Assembly (NCBI GenBank): GCA_045650425.1
Contig: JAZRRD010000117.1
Span: 1-29,691, forward strand
Reading direction: 5' to 3'
Length of the DNA stretch: 29,691 nt
From: RGIG1752 sp045650425
GTDB lineage: Bacteria; Bacillota_I; Bacilli_A; RF39; UBA660
In this document: positions 1 to 6,752 of the stretch, piece by piece
How the letters are laid out: every line of letters starts with the position of its first letter
Numbering within the stretch: position 1 is the first letter of the stretch
Position numbers and translations under genes: made by a program
Notes under the pieces: model-generated
Database searches by the model: none
What the model saw: the letters and a program-made list of their open reading frames with translations, nothing else
Told to the model about the DNA's origin: nothing

Positions 1-224
1 TAAAAAATCTCTATAAGATAACATATTTAATAATGAAGGCTATATTAATTTTAAATAATTATTTACCAAAGAATTATGAAGAAACTTTTAAATTATATTC
101 AGCAAAATTCAATATTGATTATTTTGATTACAAAAAATTTATTAGTGACTATTTAAATGATAATTTAGAATATTTAGAAATTATTGATTATGCCAAAAAT
201 TTTCTTTTATCAATTACAAATTAA
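1..224 (+). CDS. 3' end of an unidentified gene (cut by window edge)
   Basis: The frame is open from the first complete codon at position 3 to the TAA at 222-224, so the ATG at 33 is probably internal. The visible part is about 74 residues, rich in Asn, Tyr, Phe and Lys, and has no motif I can name. It ends 16 bp before the next gene, whose ribosome binding site TAGGAG (229-234) follows directly. It is likely the preceding member of the same operon. A short 63-residue protein starting at 33 cannot be excluded, but no clear ribosome binding site precedes that ATG. Confidence 0.5.
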   Translation, partial: KNLYKITYLIMKAILILNNYLPKNYEETFKLYSAKFNIDYFDYKKFISDYLNDNLEYLEIIDYAKNFLLSITN

Positions 225-240
225 ATGTTAGGAGTTTTAA

Positions 241-1377
241 ATGGTAGAAAGTAGTAAATATAAAACCTTTTTTGATTTGGGTATTAGTGATAATTACGAT
301 GATAGAGAATTTAGAACATTGAGATGTTTAATTTCAAGCGATAAACCTAAAAAAAGAGTTATAAATAATCGGTTAATAAAAAAATATCTGGATAATGAAT
401 CATTAACAAAAGATGAACTTATAAGAGTTAAAAAAATTTTGGATGGAACCATCTATCAAGAAGATAGAAATAGATTTGGACATTGTAGATTATGCTCTGA
501 TTTTTTTGAAAGAAAACCTTTGTATAATTTTTCTTCAAAATTTAAATACTGGGATATATGTGTTCCTACTTTTCCATATTTTCCAGGCGGATTAATGATT
601 TATTTAAAAGAAAGGAAAAAATTATTAATTGAGAATGTTCAAGATTTGCCAATTGAATATTTAGAAGAGTTAATAGCTCTTCAAAATGATTTGTTGTATC
701 AATTAAATGATAATTATTTTAATGGAAGTTTAGTTGGAATTAATATTCTGTTCAATCAATTATCAAAATCTGAATTGTGTATCCATGGACATGTTGAATT
801 TATGATAAAAGATATAGATCAAATGGGGTTTGGATGTAAGTATGTTCAAGATAGACCCTATGACAAATTAGCTAGTATTATTAATCGTGCCATGGATAAT
901 AAATATGGAATGTTAAAAATAAAAGAAGGTATAAGATTAAACTTGAATCAAATGAGTTTGGATGATGCGAAAAAAACAGTTGGAAGTTACGAAGGAATAA
1001 TAAATGAATACTTTATCAGAGGAAAGGCATTAAGAAATAAAACATTAGAAATAGAAAATGATATAGATTTATTATTGTATAATAATATGGAACCGGCAGC
1101 AACACATTTTGTGTATTTAACTTTATATAGAAATAATATAATAATATCTTTAGTTCCAGAAATTATTTTAGACTTTGTGCCGTATGAAAAAATTGAAAAC
1201 AACGACGAAGATTTGTATTCCTTAAAAATAAATAGGTTTTATGATGATAAAAACAATGTGTTTATGAGAAACTATAGCCCGTTAATTAGACCTAGCATAA
1301 AAATATATTCTCCTCATTTGTCTAAAGAGAAAGTGTTGAAATTGCAAAAAACAATTTACAATAGTTTGGAGGATTAA
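241..1377 (+). CDS. HIT/GalT-like nucleotidyl transferase or hydrolase (putative)
   Basis: This 378-residue protein has the layout of a HIT-superfamily domain. A Cys-x2-Cys pair lies at residues 82-85, and a PYFPGG stretch near 112-117 sits where HIT proteins have their P-x-PGH strand. An N-rich strand near 167-173 is followed by HGHVE at 182-186. HIT hydrolases carry HxHxH. The GalT and Ap4A-phosphorylase branch carries HxHxQ, with the second His as nucleophile, so HGHVE with Glu in the third place looks more like the transferase branch. The roughly 190 residues after the motif are not recognisable. The start is set by TAGGAG six bases upstream. The next gene begins at the base after the stop codon, so the two are translationally linked. 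The substrate is unknown; family assignment is by motif only. Confidence 0.5.
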   Translation: MVESSKYKTFFDLGISDNYDDREFRTLRCLISSDKPKKRVINNRLIKKYLDNESLTKDELIRVKKILDGTIYQEDRNRFGHCRLCSDFFERKPLYNFSSKFKYWDICVPTFPYFPGGLMIYLKERKKLLIENVQDLPIEYLEELIALQNDLLYQLNDNYFNGSLVGINILFNQLSKSELCIHGHVEFMIKDIDQMGFGCKYVQDRPYDKLASIINRAMDNKYGMLKIKEGIRLNLNQMSLDDAKKTVGSYEGIINEYFIRGKALRNKTLEIENDIDLLLYNNMEPAATHFVYLTLYRNNIIISLVPEIILDFVPYEKIENNDEDLYSLKINRFYDDKNNVFMRNYSPLIRPSIKIYSPHLSKEKVLKLQKTIYNSLED

Positions 1378-2181
1378 ATGATAATACATGAGTTCAAAAA
1401 AATCCCAAAAGGCTTGGAGCAAAAAATATTAAATGATAGTAAACGAGAATTTAACCCAATTACGGCATATACGTTAGTCAACGGATGTATAGACAACTAT
1501 TTTTATAAAAAAATAAATATGCCAAAAGTGAAAGAAAGATATTATGGGGATTATGTTAAATTATTAATAACGTATTATTCTAGAATTAGAAAATATATTG
1601 ATTGCAATAAGTTGTATGCCATATGTAATATAGACGGTGGCATTTATGAAATATCTCAAAAAATACCAGAAGAAAGAATTTTGTGTGATAATAGAATAAT
1701 TTCTTATGATGAAATTAAATTCGTTTTTCAAAAAGCCTTAGAAGGTATACAAAAACTTGAATTTGGTAATGAACTTGATTTGGGAATTGATTCAGCAATT
1801 TGGAATTATACAAAAGATGGATTGTTTTTTGACTATGATCCGCCAAAAATTATAGAAGAAGATTCCTTGTTTATAACAAAAAATGATGTTGATTATAAAA
1901 GAAGAGTTTTGTATAGAAATTTTAATTATATCGGTATGAGGGCTAATACTTTAGGAACTATATTTTTAGGAAATGAAAACTGGAATTTTAGCATTGAAAA
2001 TTTTACATCTGAAAATGTTGATGAACTAATTAATCTGATGCTAGAATCAATTGTAGATGAACAGGAAAAAGAAAAAGTGATACTACAAATATATGGGGAT
2101 TCTGAAATTAATGAATTTAATAAACATCCCATAAATATATTAAGAAAGGAATTAAGGAAAAATGGAAAAAATAGAAACTAA
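1378..2181 (+). CDS. Unidentified protein, possibly kinase/phosphotransferase-like
   Basis: This 267-residue soluble protein has no signal peptide or membrane segment. Around residues 138-160 it has a stretch reading roughly D-x-G-x-D-x-A-x-W-N, then FFDYDPP. This recalls the catalytic loop (D-x4-N) and metal-binding Asp strand of aminoglycoside-phosphotransferase or protein-kinase-like folds. No glycine-rich loop is evident. The ATG follows the previous stop codon directly, with TTGGAGG about 1366 as ribosome binding site. The 3' end overlaps the next gene by 20 bp. Such coupling implies a shared pathway with the HIT-like, P-loop and phosphatase products. The kinase-like reading is weak and needs profile comparison. 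Confidence 0.4.
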   Translation: MIIHEFKKIPKGLEQKILNDSKREFNPITAYTLVNGCIDNYFYKKINMPKVKERYYGDYVKLLITYYSRIRKYIDCNKLYAICNIDGGIYEISQKIPEERILCDNRIISYDEIKFVFQKALEGIQKLEFGNELDLGIDSAIWNYTKDGLFFDYDPPKIIEEDSLFITKNDVDYKRRVLYRNFNYIGMRANTLGTIFLGNENWNFSIENFTSENVDELINLMLESIVDEQEKEKVILQIYGDSEINEFNKHPINILRKELRKNGKNRN

Positions 2182-2869
2182 TCAAAAATTTATATTTGTA
2201 ACTGGACCATCTGAGTCTGGAAAAAGTGGAGGGGTAAACTATCTAAAAGATACTTATTCAGAATATTTTAAACATTTGAAAATAAGAAATATATTTCCGG
2301 AGGTTTACAAGGATTCTAATTCTGACATGGATTTTCAAACTTGGTATGATTATGAATATGAAAACAATTTCGAATCACTTTGGACTAGATATATTTTAAA
2401 AGCAATCGAAATGTCTGAAGGAAAAAGCATAGTAATTATGGATACAATGTATGGAGTCAAAACCATAAAATATTTATATAGTATTTTAGGTGATAATTTA
2501 GGAGTTTTATATATTGATGCTGATTTTAATCAAAGAGTTATTAGAGAATATCATAGATTAAGAACAGATTCAGTTCATGGTACAAGAAAAGCGAATTTAA
2601 GTATTACAATAGATGACGTTATAAAAAAAACTAGGGAAAAAGATGAGAAAAAACGTGTTAAAGAAACTTTTGAATATAAAAATTTAGTTTATAATAATAA
2701 TACAATAGATGTTGGAAATAGAACATTAAATGCGCCCTTTTCTTACTTAATTGAAAATAACTGCACAATTCAAGATTTTCATGAAAAATTAGACGAATTT
2801 GCGCAATTACAAATAAGGTTGGTTACAAGTAACAATAAATCTTTAAAAAAACAAAAAAAGAATAGTTAA
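2162..2869 (+). CDS. P-loop nucleotide/small-molecule kinase-like protein
   Basis: A Walker A motif GPSESGKS is at residues 15-22, directly after a hydrophobic beta strand (FIFVT), as in nucleoside and nucleotide kinases. Later, a strand ending in Asp (LGVLYIDAD) is followed by an Arg-rich helix (R-x3-R-x3-R), like the lid/Arg region of dephospho-CoA kinase and adenylate kinase-type enzymes. At 235 residues it fits a single NMP-kinase-like domain. The C-terminus is Lys-rich. The gene overlaps the preceding one by 20 bp and lies 24 bp before the histidine phosphatase. ATP binding is well supported; the acceptor is unknown. Confidence 0.6.
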   Translation: MEKIETNQKFIFVTGPSESGKSGGVNYLKDTYSEYFKHLKIRNIFPEVYKDSNSDMDFQTWYDYEYENNFESLWTRYILKAIEMSEGKSIVIMDTMYGVKTIKYLYSILGDNLGVLYIDADFNQRVIREYHRLRTDSVHGTRKANLSITIDDVIKKTREKDEKKRVKETFEYKNLVYNNNTIDVGNRTLNAPFSYLIENNCTIQDFHEKLDEFAQLQIRLVTSNNKSLKKQKKNS

Positions 2870-2893
2870 ATAATATAAAAGAGCTTAAAAATA

Positions 2894-3418
2894 ATGGAAG
2901 TTACTTTTATGAGACATGGTAGAACTGATTTGAATGGAAAAGGGTATATAGCAACCAAAAAAGATTATTCCTTAAATAGAATTGGGATTGAACAATGTTC
3001 AGCAAACGTTTTTTTGCCTGGTAATTTTGATTGCGTTTATTGTTCGCCATATAAAAGAACTATTGAAACAGCCAAAATAGTTTATCCATATTTAAATCCT
3101 ATAATTTCAGTAAATTTAGCTCAACGTGATTTAGGGGAATTAAATGAGAAATTAAAAAAAGATTATGACGCTGAATACTTAAATTTAGTTCGAGAATATA
3201 TTTTAAATCCTCAAAATGCAGAAACATTACAAAGTATAATAAATAGAATAGATTTGTTTCTAGAATATATATATTCACATCATGATAATAATTCTCAATT
3301 ACTAGCAATTACGCATAATGGAACTATGAGAGTCATTAAAAAATATTACCTAAATGAAAATGATAATATAGATAGTGAAAATTTAGGTCAGTTCAAAATG
3401 GTATTAAAAAAAATTTGA
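2894..3418 (+). CDS. Histidine phosphatase (phosphoglycerate mutase-like) family protein
   Basis: This 174-residue protein has the hallmark RHG at residues 7-9 (FMRHGRT), with His8 as the expected phospho-acceptor. It also has the conserved YCSPYKRTIETA segment (SP-x2-R-x2-ETA) and the second catalytic His141 in ITHNGTMR. The family covers phosphoglycerate mutases, RNase HI-linked CobC-type phosphatases and small-molecule phosphatases. The short length and absence of the longer mutase insertions favour a phosphatase. It is the last gene of the cassette starting at 241, so it probably removes phosphate from an intermediate made by the neighbouring kinase-like and HIT-like proteins (inference). 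It ends with TGA. Confidence 0.85.
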   Translation: MEVTFMRHGRTDLNGKGYIATKKDYSLNRIGIEQCSANVFLPGNFDCVYCSPYKRTIETAKIVYPYLNPIISVNLAQRDLGELNEKLKKDYDAEYLNLVREYILNPQNAETLQSIINRIDLFLEYIYSHHDNNSQLLAITHNGTMRVIKKYYLNENDNIDSENLGQFKMVLKKI

Positions 3419-3503
3419 ATAGTAATAAAGAATACTAAAAAAATTAACGGTGTGAGACTTATAGTGAATTTTTTTAACAAAGCTTTGCGGTTATAATTAA
3501 TAT

Positions 3504-3590
3504 AAGCGGTACTTAAAAGATACCAATAACAATTATTATTCGCATGAATCAAAATTAATTCATTAATACAGAGAAATCTGTATTTTTTTT
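3504..3590 (+). ncRNA. Candidate structured leader or small RNA ending in a terminator
   Basis: A TATAAT at 3492-3497 (poor -35) could start a transcript near 3504. From there the sequence can form a string of small hairpins: GGTA..TACC around 3508-3525, AATAA..TTATT around 3526-3540, and ATGAAT..ATTCAT around 3544-3563. A perfect terminator follows at 3565-3590. No ORF of note lies here. It may be a small RNA, a leader attenuating the small membrane gene downstream, or only a terminator region. The weak -35 keeps confidence low. Confidence 0.22.
3565..3590 (+). terminator. Intrinsic terminator
   Basis: AATACAGA (3565-3572) pairs perfectly with TCTGTATT (3577-3584) around a GAAA tetraloop, followed by a run of T to 3590. 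Confidence 0.85.
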
Positions 3591-3630
3591 ATTATACATG
3601 ATATTATTTAGGTAGAAAGCAGGGTATTGT

Positions 3631-3741
3631 ATGAATACGTTAGAAGAATCTAAAAAAGAAGAAAGAGTTAATATCGAAGGTTCAGAAAATAAGAACGAAA
3701 GCAATTTACAAAAACAAATTATTGAAAACAAAAAAAATTAG
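3631..3741 (+). CDS. Short hydrophilic ORF, likely N-terminal part of a frameshifted membrane protein
   Basis: This is a 36-codon ORF from ATG with AGGG six bases upstream. A TGn-TATTAT extended -10 lies at 3599-3607. The product is highly charged (Glu, Lys, Asn). It stops at TAG 3739-3741, just after an A8 run at 3730-3737, where the +1 frame continues into the two-helix membrane protein at 3722-3958. Skipping one A would fuse the two into one protein of about 108 residues. Either this is a genuine frameshift (mutation, assembly error or programmed slippage) or a short coupled ORF. Confidence 0.4.
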   Translation: MNTLEESKKEERVNIEGSENKNESNLQKQIIENKKN

Positions 3742-3958
3742 TGGTATAACATATATTTACATTTTATGTTTAGTGGTTTATTTTTTTATAATTATAGGAT
3801 TTTTACCATCAGCCTTTGAATCTTCAAATCAATTTGTTGGATTAAATTTATTCGCTTTTATAGGAATTTTAACATTTGGATTTTCAGGTTTTGGGTTTCT
3901 ATGTTTATTTTTTCTACTATGGGATTGCTTCATTAAAGTGTTAACTAAAAAGAAATGA
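3722..3958 (+). CDS. Small two-helix membrane protein (possibly frameshifted 3' half)
   Basis: The first start codon in this frame is TTG at 3722, with no ribosome binding site before it. That is why I think the real start lies in the overlapping ORF at 3631. The product (78 residues if started at TTG) has two strong hydrophobic segments, about residues 9-29 and 43-69. Basic ends (KTKK at the start, TKKK at the end) predict both termini in the cytoplasm. I do not recognise a family. Confidence 0.45.
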   Translation: MKTKKISGITYIYILCLVVYFFIIIGFLPSAFESSNQFVGLNLFAFIGILTFGFSGFGFLCLFFLLWDCFIKVLTKKK

Positions 3959-3988
3959 TTAACGCTTTTTATTTTGCCTAAATGGGCC

Positions 3989-4017
3989 TTGAGTTTTTTA
4001 GCGCTTTTAGATATAAT
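3989..4017 (+). promoter_or_regulatory. Sigma-A promoter of ftsAZ
   Basis: TTGAGT (3989-3994), a 17-base spacer, and TATAAT (4012-4017). Predicted transcription starts near 4024, which rules out the upstream in-frame TTG at 4017 as the ftsA start. Confidence 0.75.
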
Positions 4018-4049
4018 TGATTATAGATAAAAAATACGAGGAGTTGCTT

Positions 4050-5294
4050 ATGAGAAGAATTATAGCTAGTTTAGATATAGGCTCTGATACAATTAAACTT
4101 GTAGTCGGAGAAATATTTCGTAATAAATTAAATATATTATCTGCCTTAGATACTCCAAGTAGAGGAATTAAAAAGGGTTATATTATTAATTCTGAAAGTG
4201 CAGTTGAAGCGCTAAAAGAGTTGTTTGATAAAGCTTATGCTATGCTGGGAATTAAAGTTAGTAAGGTAATTGTTTCAGTTCCTGCATATTTAACTGAATG
4301 TTTTTTATCTGAAGGAATGACTACTATAACTAATGAAGATAAAATTATTACTAGTAAAGATATTATAAGAACATTACAAGGAGCAGTTTATAATAAAATA
4401 AATCCATCAAGTGAATTAGTTACAGTTTTGCCAACTAATTTTACAATTAATGATACAGAACTTGTGAAAAATCCACTTAATATGATCGGAGATAAATTGA
4501 ACGTTAAAGCAGTTGTAGTAACAGTTCCTAAAAAAAATGTTGACCCAATAGCAAATTCACTTCAAAAAATTGGAGTAGAGGTAGTAGACGTTGGAATATC
4601 CCCATTAGGCGATTACTATGAATTTAAAACTAAAGAATATGAAAAGATGGTAGGTGCTGTAGTTAACATTGGTGATGAAACTACGACAGTTTCAATATTT
4701 AATAGAGGAATATTAACTAATTGTGAAGTTATTGATATAGGTGGAGAAAATATAGATAACGATTTAGCATATGTATATAAATTAACTAAGACAGATGCTA
4801 GAACATTAAAAGAAAAATTAACATTAGCACATAATAGATTAGCAGAGCCAAGCGAAAATATGACTTTAACTAATCGTGAAGGTGATGATGTTAAGATAAA
4901 TCAATATGATTCATCAGAAATTGTTATGAGTAGATTAGAAGAAATATTAAATTTATGCAAAAAACAAATAAATCTCTTAACAAAAAAGGAAATTAGTTAT
5001 ATAATATTCACAGGAGGAGTAACCGAGTCTAAGGACTTTGAGTTAGTCTTAGAAAGTATTTTTGGAAATAGAGCTAATTTAAGACAAGTTCCGGAAATAG
5101 GAGTTAGAGATAATAAATATTCTACTTGTGTTGGATTAATTAAATATTACAATAGTAGATTAAAATTAAGAAATAAAGATTTTTCAATTTTTAGTTTAGA
5201 AGAACAAGAAGAATTTAGTGGATTATCAAAGAAAGTTAGCTTATCTGAAAATTCTCTTTTAGGTAAGTTATTCGGATATTTTTTTGACAATTAA
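4050..5294 (+). CDS. ftsA: Cell division protein FtsA
   Basis: FtsA is an actin-like ATPase that tethers FtsZ filaments to the membrane. The 414-residue product starts MRRIIASLDIGSDTIK, the phosphate-1 motif of actin-fold proteins. It has a second phosphate motif (VVNIGDETTTVSIF, about residues 204-217) and an adenosine motif (IIFTGGVTES). The C-terminal NSLLGKLFGYFF is amphipathic and matches the FtsA membrane-targeting helix. The ATG at 4050 has CGAGGAG six bases upstream. A longer frame from TTG 4017 is rejected because that codon lies inside the -10 box. ftsZ follows after 12 bp in the universal ftsA-ftsZ order. Confidence 0.95.
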   Translation: MRRIIASLDIGSDTIKLVVGEIFRNKLNILSALDTPSRGIKKGYIINSESAVEALKELFDKAYAMLGIKVSKVIVSVPAYLTECFLSEGMTTITNEDKIITSKDIIRTLQGAVYNKINPSSELVTVLPTNFTINDTELVKNPLNMIGDKLNVKAVVVTVPKKNVDPIANSLQKIGVEVVDVGISPLGDYYEFKTKEYEKMVGAVVNIGDETTTVSIFNRGILTNCEVIDIGGENIDNDLAYVYKLTKTDARTLKEKLTLAHNRLAEPSENMTLTNREGDDVKINQYDSSEIVMSRLEEILNLCKKQINLLTKKEISYIIFTGGVTESKDFELVLESIFGNRANLRQVPEIGVRDNKYSTCVGLIKYYNSRLKLRNKDFSIFSLEEQEEFSGLSKKVSLSENSLLGKLFGYFFDN

Positions 5295-5306
5295 GGAGAG
5301 TGTAGC

Positions 5307-6374
5307 ATGAACGGATTACAAATGGATCAAATCGCTAAAATAAAAGTAGTTGGCGTAGGTGGCGGTGGATGTAACGCTGTTAACCAAATGATAGATGAAG
5401 GTGTTAAGGGAGTAGAATTTATAGTTGTAAATACAGATTTACAAGTATTAAATGCATCTCGTGCCGAAAATAAAATACAAATAGGTTCTAATATTACTGA
5501 CGGGTTAGGTGCAGGAGCAAATCCAGAAATAGGAAGAGCTGCAGCATTAGAAAGCAAATCTGAATTAGAAGAATCATTACGTGGAGCAGATATGGTATTT
5601 ATCGCTTGTGGATTAGGTGGAGGTACAGGAACTGGAGCTTCGCCAATTATCGCAGAAATTGCTCAAGAAATTGGAGCCTTAACAGTAGGTATTGTAACTA
5701 AACCATTTAGATTTGAAGGAAAACGTCGTATGGAAAATGCTTTGGTTGGATTAGAAGAACTAAAGAAACATGTAGATACATTAATTATTATTCCAAATGA
5801 TCGTTTAAGAGATATTATTGATAAAACAACAAGTTTTGAAGACGCATTTAAAGAAGTAGATAATGTCTTACATAGGGGTGTTCAATCAATATCAGATTTA
5901 ATCGCCGTAACTGGAGTAATCAACTTAGACTTTGCTGATGTTAAAACAGTTATGGAAAAAAGCGGAAGTGCGATTATCGGTATTGGATGTAACGCTGGAG
6001 AAAATAGAGCTATCGAAGCTGCTAGACAAGCTGTGGCAAACTCACTTCTTGAAGCTACAATTGACGGTGCAACAAATGCTATCGTTAACGTAACTGGTGG
6101 TAAAAATCTTACATTATTTGAAATCGAAGATGCTGTTGAAACAGTTAGAGAAGCAGCTAATAGTGATGTAAATATTATCTTCGGAGCTATTAAGAATGAA
6201 AATTTAACTGATGAAGTAATTGTTACAGTAATTGCTACTGGATTTGATGAACCAATTAGTGAAGAACAAACTGGATTTCCAAAAGAAAGAGAAATTCCAA
6301 GACGTCGTACAATAACAGATGATGATACAGATTTGGATATCCCACCATTCTTAAGAAATAGAGACGATTTTTAA
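5307..6374 (+). CDS. ftsZ: Cell division protein FtsZ
   Basis: FtsZ is the tubulin-like GTPase that builds the division ring. The 355-residue product has the N-terminal nucleotide-binding GGGGCNAVNQM and the tubulin signature GGGTGTG at residues 104-110. The T7-loop region reads NLDFADV. The conserved C-terminal peptide DLDIPPFLRNR (342-352) binds FtsA and other partners, and the linker before it is short. AAGGAG overlaps the ftsA stop codon and sits at normal spacing from the ATG. A strong terminator at 6407-6437 ends the ftsAZ transcript. Confidence 0.98.
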   Translation: MNGLQMDQIAKIKVVGVGGGGCNAVNQMIDEGVKGVEFIVVNTDLQVLNASRAENKIQIGSNITDGLGAGANPEIGRAAALESKSELEESLRGADMVFIACGLGGGTGTGASPIIAEIAQEIGALTVGIVTKPFRFEGKRRMENALVGLEELKKHVDTLIIIPNDRLRDIIDKTTSFEDAFKEVDNVLHRGVQSISDLIAVTGVINLDFADVKTVMEKSGSAIIGIGCNAGENRAIEAARQAVANSLLEATIDGATNAIVNVTGGKNLTLFEIEDAVETVREAANSDVNIIFGAIKNENLTDEVIVTVIATGFDEPISEEQTGFPKEREIPRRRTITDDDTDLDIPPFLRNRDDF

Positions 6375-6406
6375 AATAGATAAATCTACAATAAATCATT
6401 AAAATT

Positions 6407-6437
6407 AACTATATCAAGTGATTGATGTAGTTTTTTT
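6407..6437 (+). terminator. ftsZ terminator
   Basis: AACTATATCA (6407-6416) pairs with TGATGTAGTT (6423-6432) with one U-G pair and a six-base loop, followed by T to 6437. The T run overlaps the -35 box of the next promoter. Confidence 0.85.
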
Positions 6438-6464
6438 GACATTTTATATATAGATAGGTATAAT
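6436..6464 (+). promoter_or_regulatory. Perfect consensus sigma-A promoter for the 50-codon gene
   Basis: TTGACA (6436-6441), a 17-base spacer, and TATAAT (6459-6464) match the consensus at every position. Transcription would begin near 6471, just before the AAGAGG ribosome binding site. Confidence 0.85.
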
Positions 6465-6485
6465 TTAAGTAAAAAAGAGGAAATA

Positions 6486-6638
6486 ATGATAGATAATGGT
6501 TGTGGAATAATAACTATAACACAAAAGAATCAATCAATATTTTATGATAAATTAATTAAATTTTATGAATCTCGAGATAATAAAGATTTAAAGCAATGGA
6601 TTTATGATACAAGTATTGATGGAATTAGTTTAAATTAA
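6486..6638 (+). CDS. 50-residue protein resembling the C-terminal part of a Fic domain
   Basis: The ORF MIDNGCGIITITQ... has 50 codons. AAAGAGG precedes it by a few bases and a perfect sigma-A promoter lies directly upstream, so expression is likely despite its size. The pattern NG-x5-I-x-I-x8-Y-x2-L-x-F-Y followed by D-x2-L-x2-WI resembles the end of Fic proteins, after the HPFxxGNGR motif (nGyppi.I....r..YY.al.....d...l..fi). The catalytic motif itself is absent. It may be a remnant of a Fic gene or a free-standing regulator of one. It lies between ftsZ and the first LRR module. The family link is my own motif reading and is moderate at best. Confidence 0.6.
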   Translation: MIDNGCGIITITQKNQSIFYDKLIKFYESRDNKDLKQWIYDTSIDGISLN

Positions 6639-6668
6639 AAAATATCTTAATGTAAAGTTTACAAAAAT

Positions 6669-6694
6669 AAGTCGACCGTTGGTCGATTTTTTTT
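6669..6694 (+). terminator. Module terminator, copy 1
   Basis: AAGTCGACC (6669-6677) pairs with GGTCGATTT (6681-6689) around a GTT loop with one G-U pair. T8 runs from 6687 to 6694. It stops read-through from the 50-codon gene. Confidence 0.85.
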
Positions 6695-6719
6695 GACAAA
6701 AGGTCGGGGGGGGTATGCT
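6693..6719 (+). promoter_or_regulatory. Promoter with G8 tract in its spacer, copy 1
   Basis: TTGACA (6693-6698), a 15-base spacer containing G8 (6706-6713), then TATGCT (6714-6719). An alternative -10 TATATA at 6719-6724 gives a 20-base spacer. Neither is near 17, so this copy may be in a low-expression state; one to three extra G would bring TATGCT to the optimum (inference). Confidence 0.65.
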
Positions 6720-6752
6720 ATATATAACAAGGTAGGAAAGAGGTAATATATA

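Larger units (their letters stand above)
6651..6752 (+). repeat. LRR-gene leader module, copy 1
   Basis: First of four near-identical leaders, each upstream of an LRR gene (others at 14565, 23202, 26358). In order it holds the 13-bp dyad TGTAAAGTTTACA (6651-6663), a terminator hairpin, TTGACA, G8 (6706-6713), TATGCTATATAT, and AAAGAGG as ribosome binding site (6737-6743). It matches copy 4 almost base for base. The dyad marks the left edge of homology. Confidence 0.9.

Noticed and set aside
4017..4049. Longer ftsA reading frame from TTG 4017
   Set aside because: The TTG overlaps the TATAAT -10 box (4012-4017), so it lies upstream of the predicted transcription start. ATG 4050 has a good ribosome binding site.
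6651..6663. CcpA catabolite-repression (cre) site at TGTAAAGTTTACA
   Set aside because: The central CG of cre is missing and the dyad is one base shorter. A different regulator or an insertion scar is more likely.
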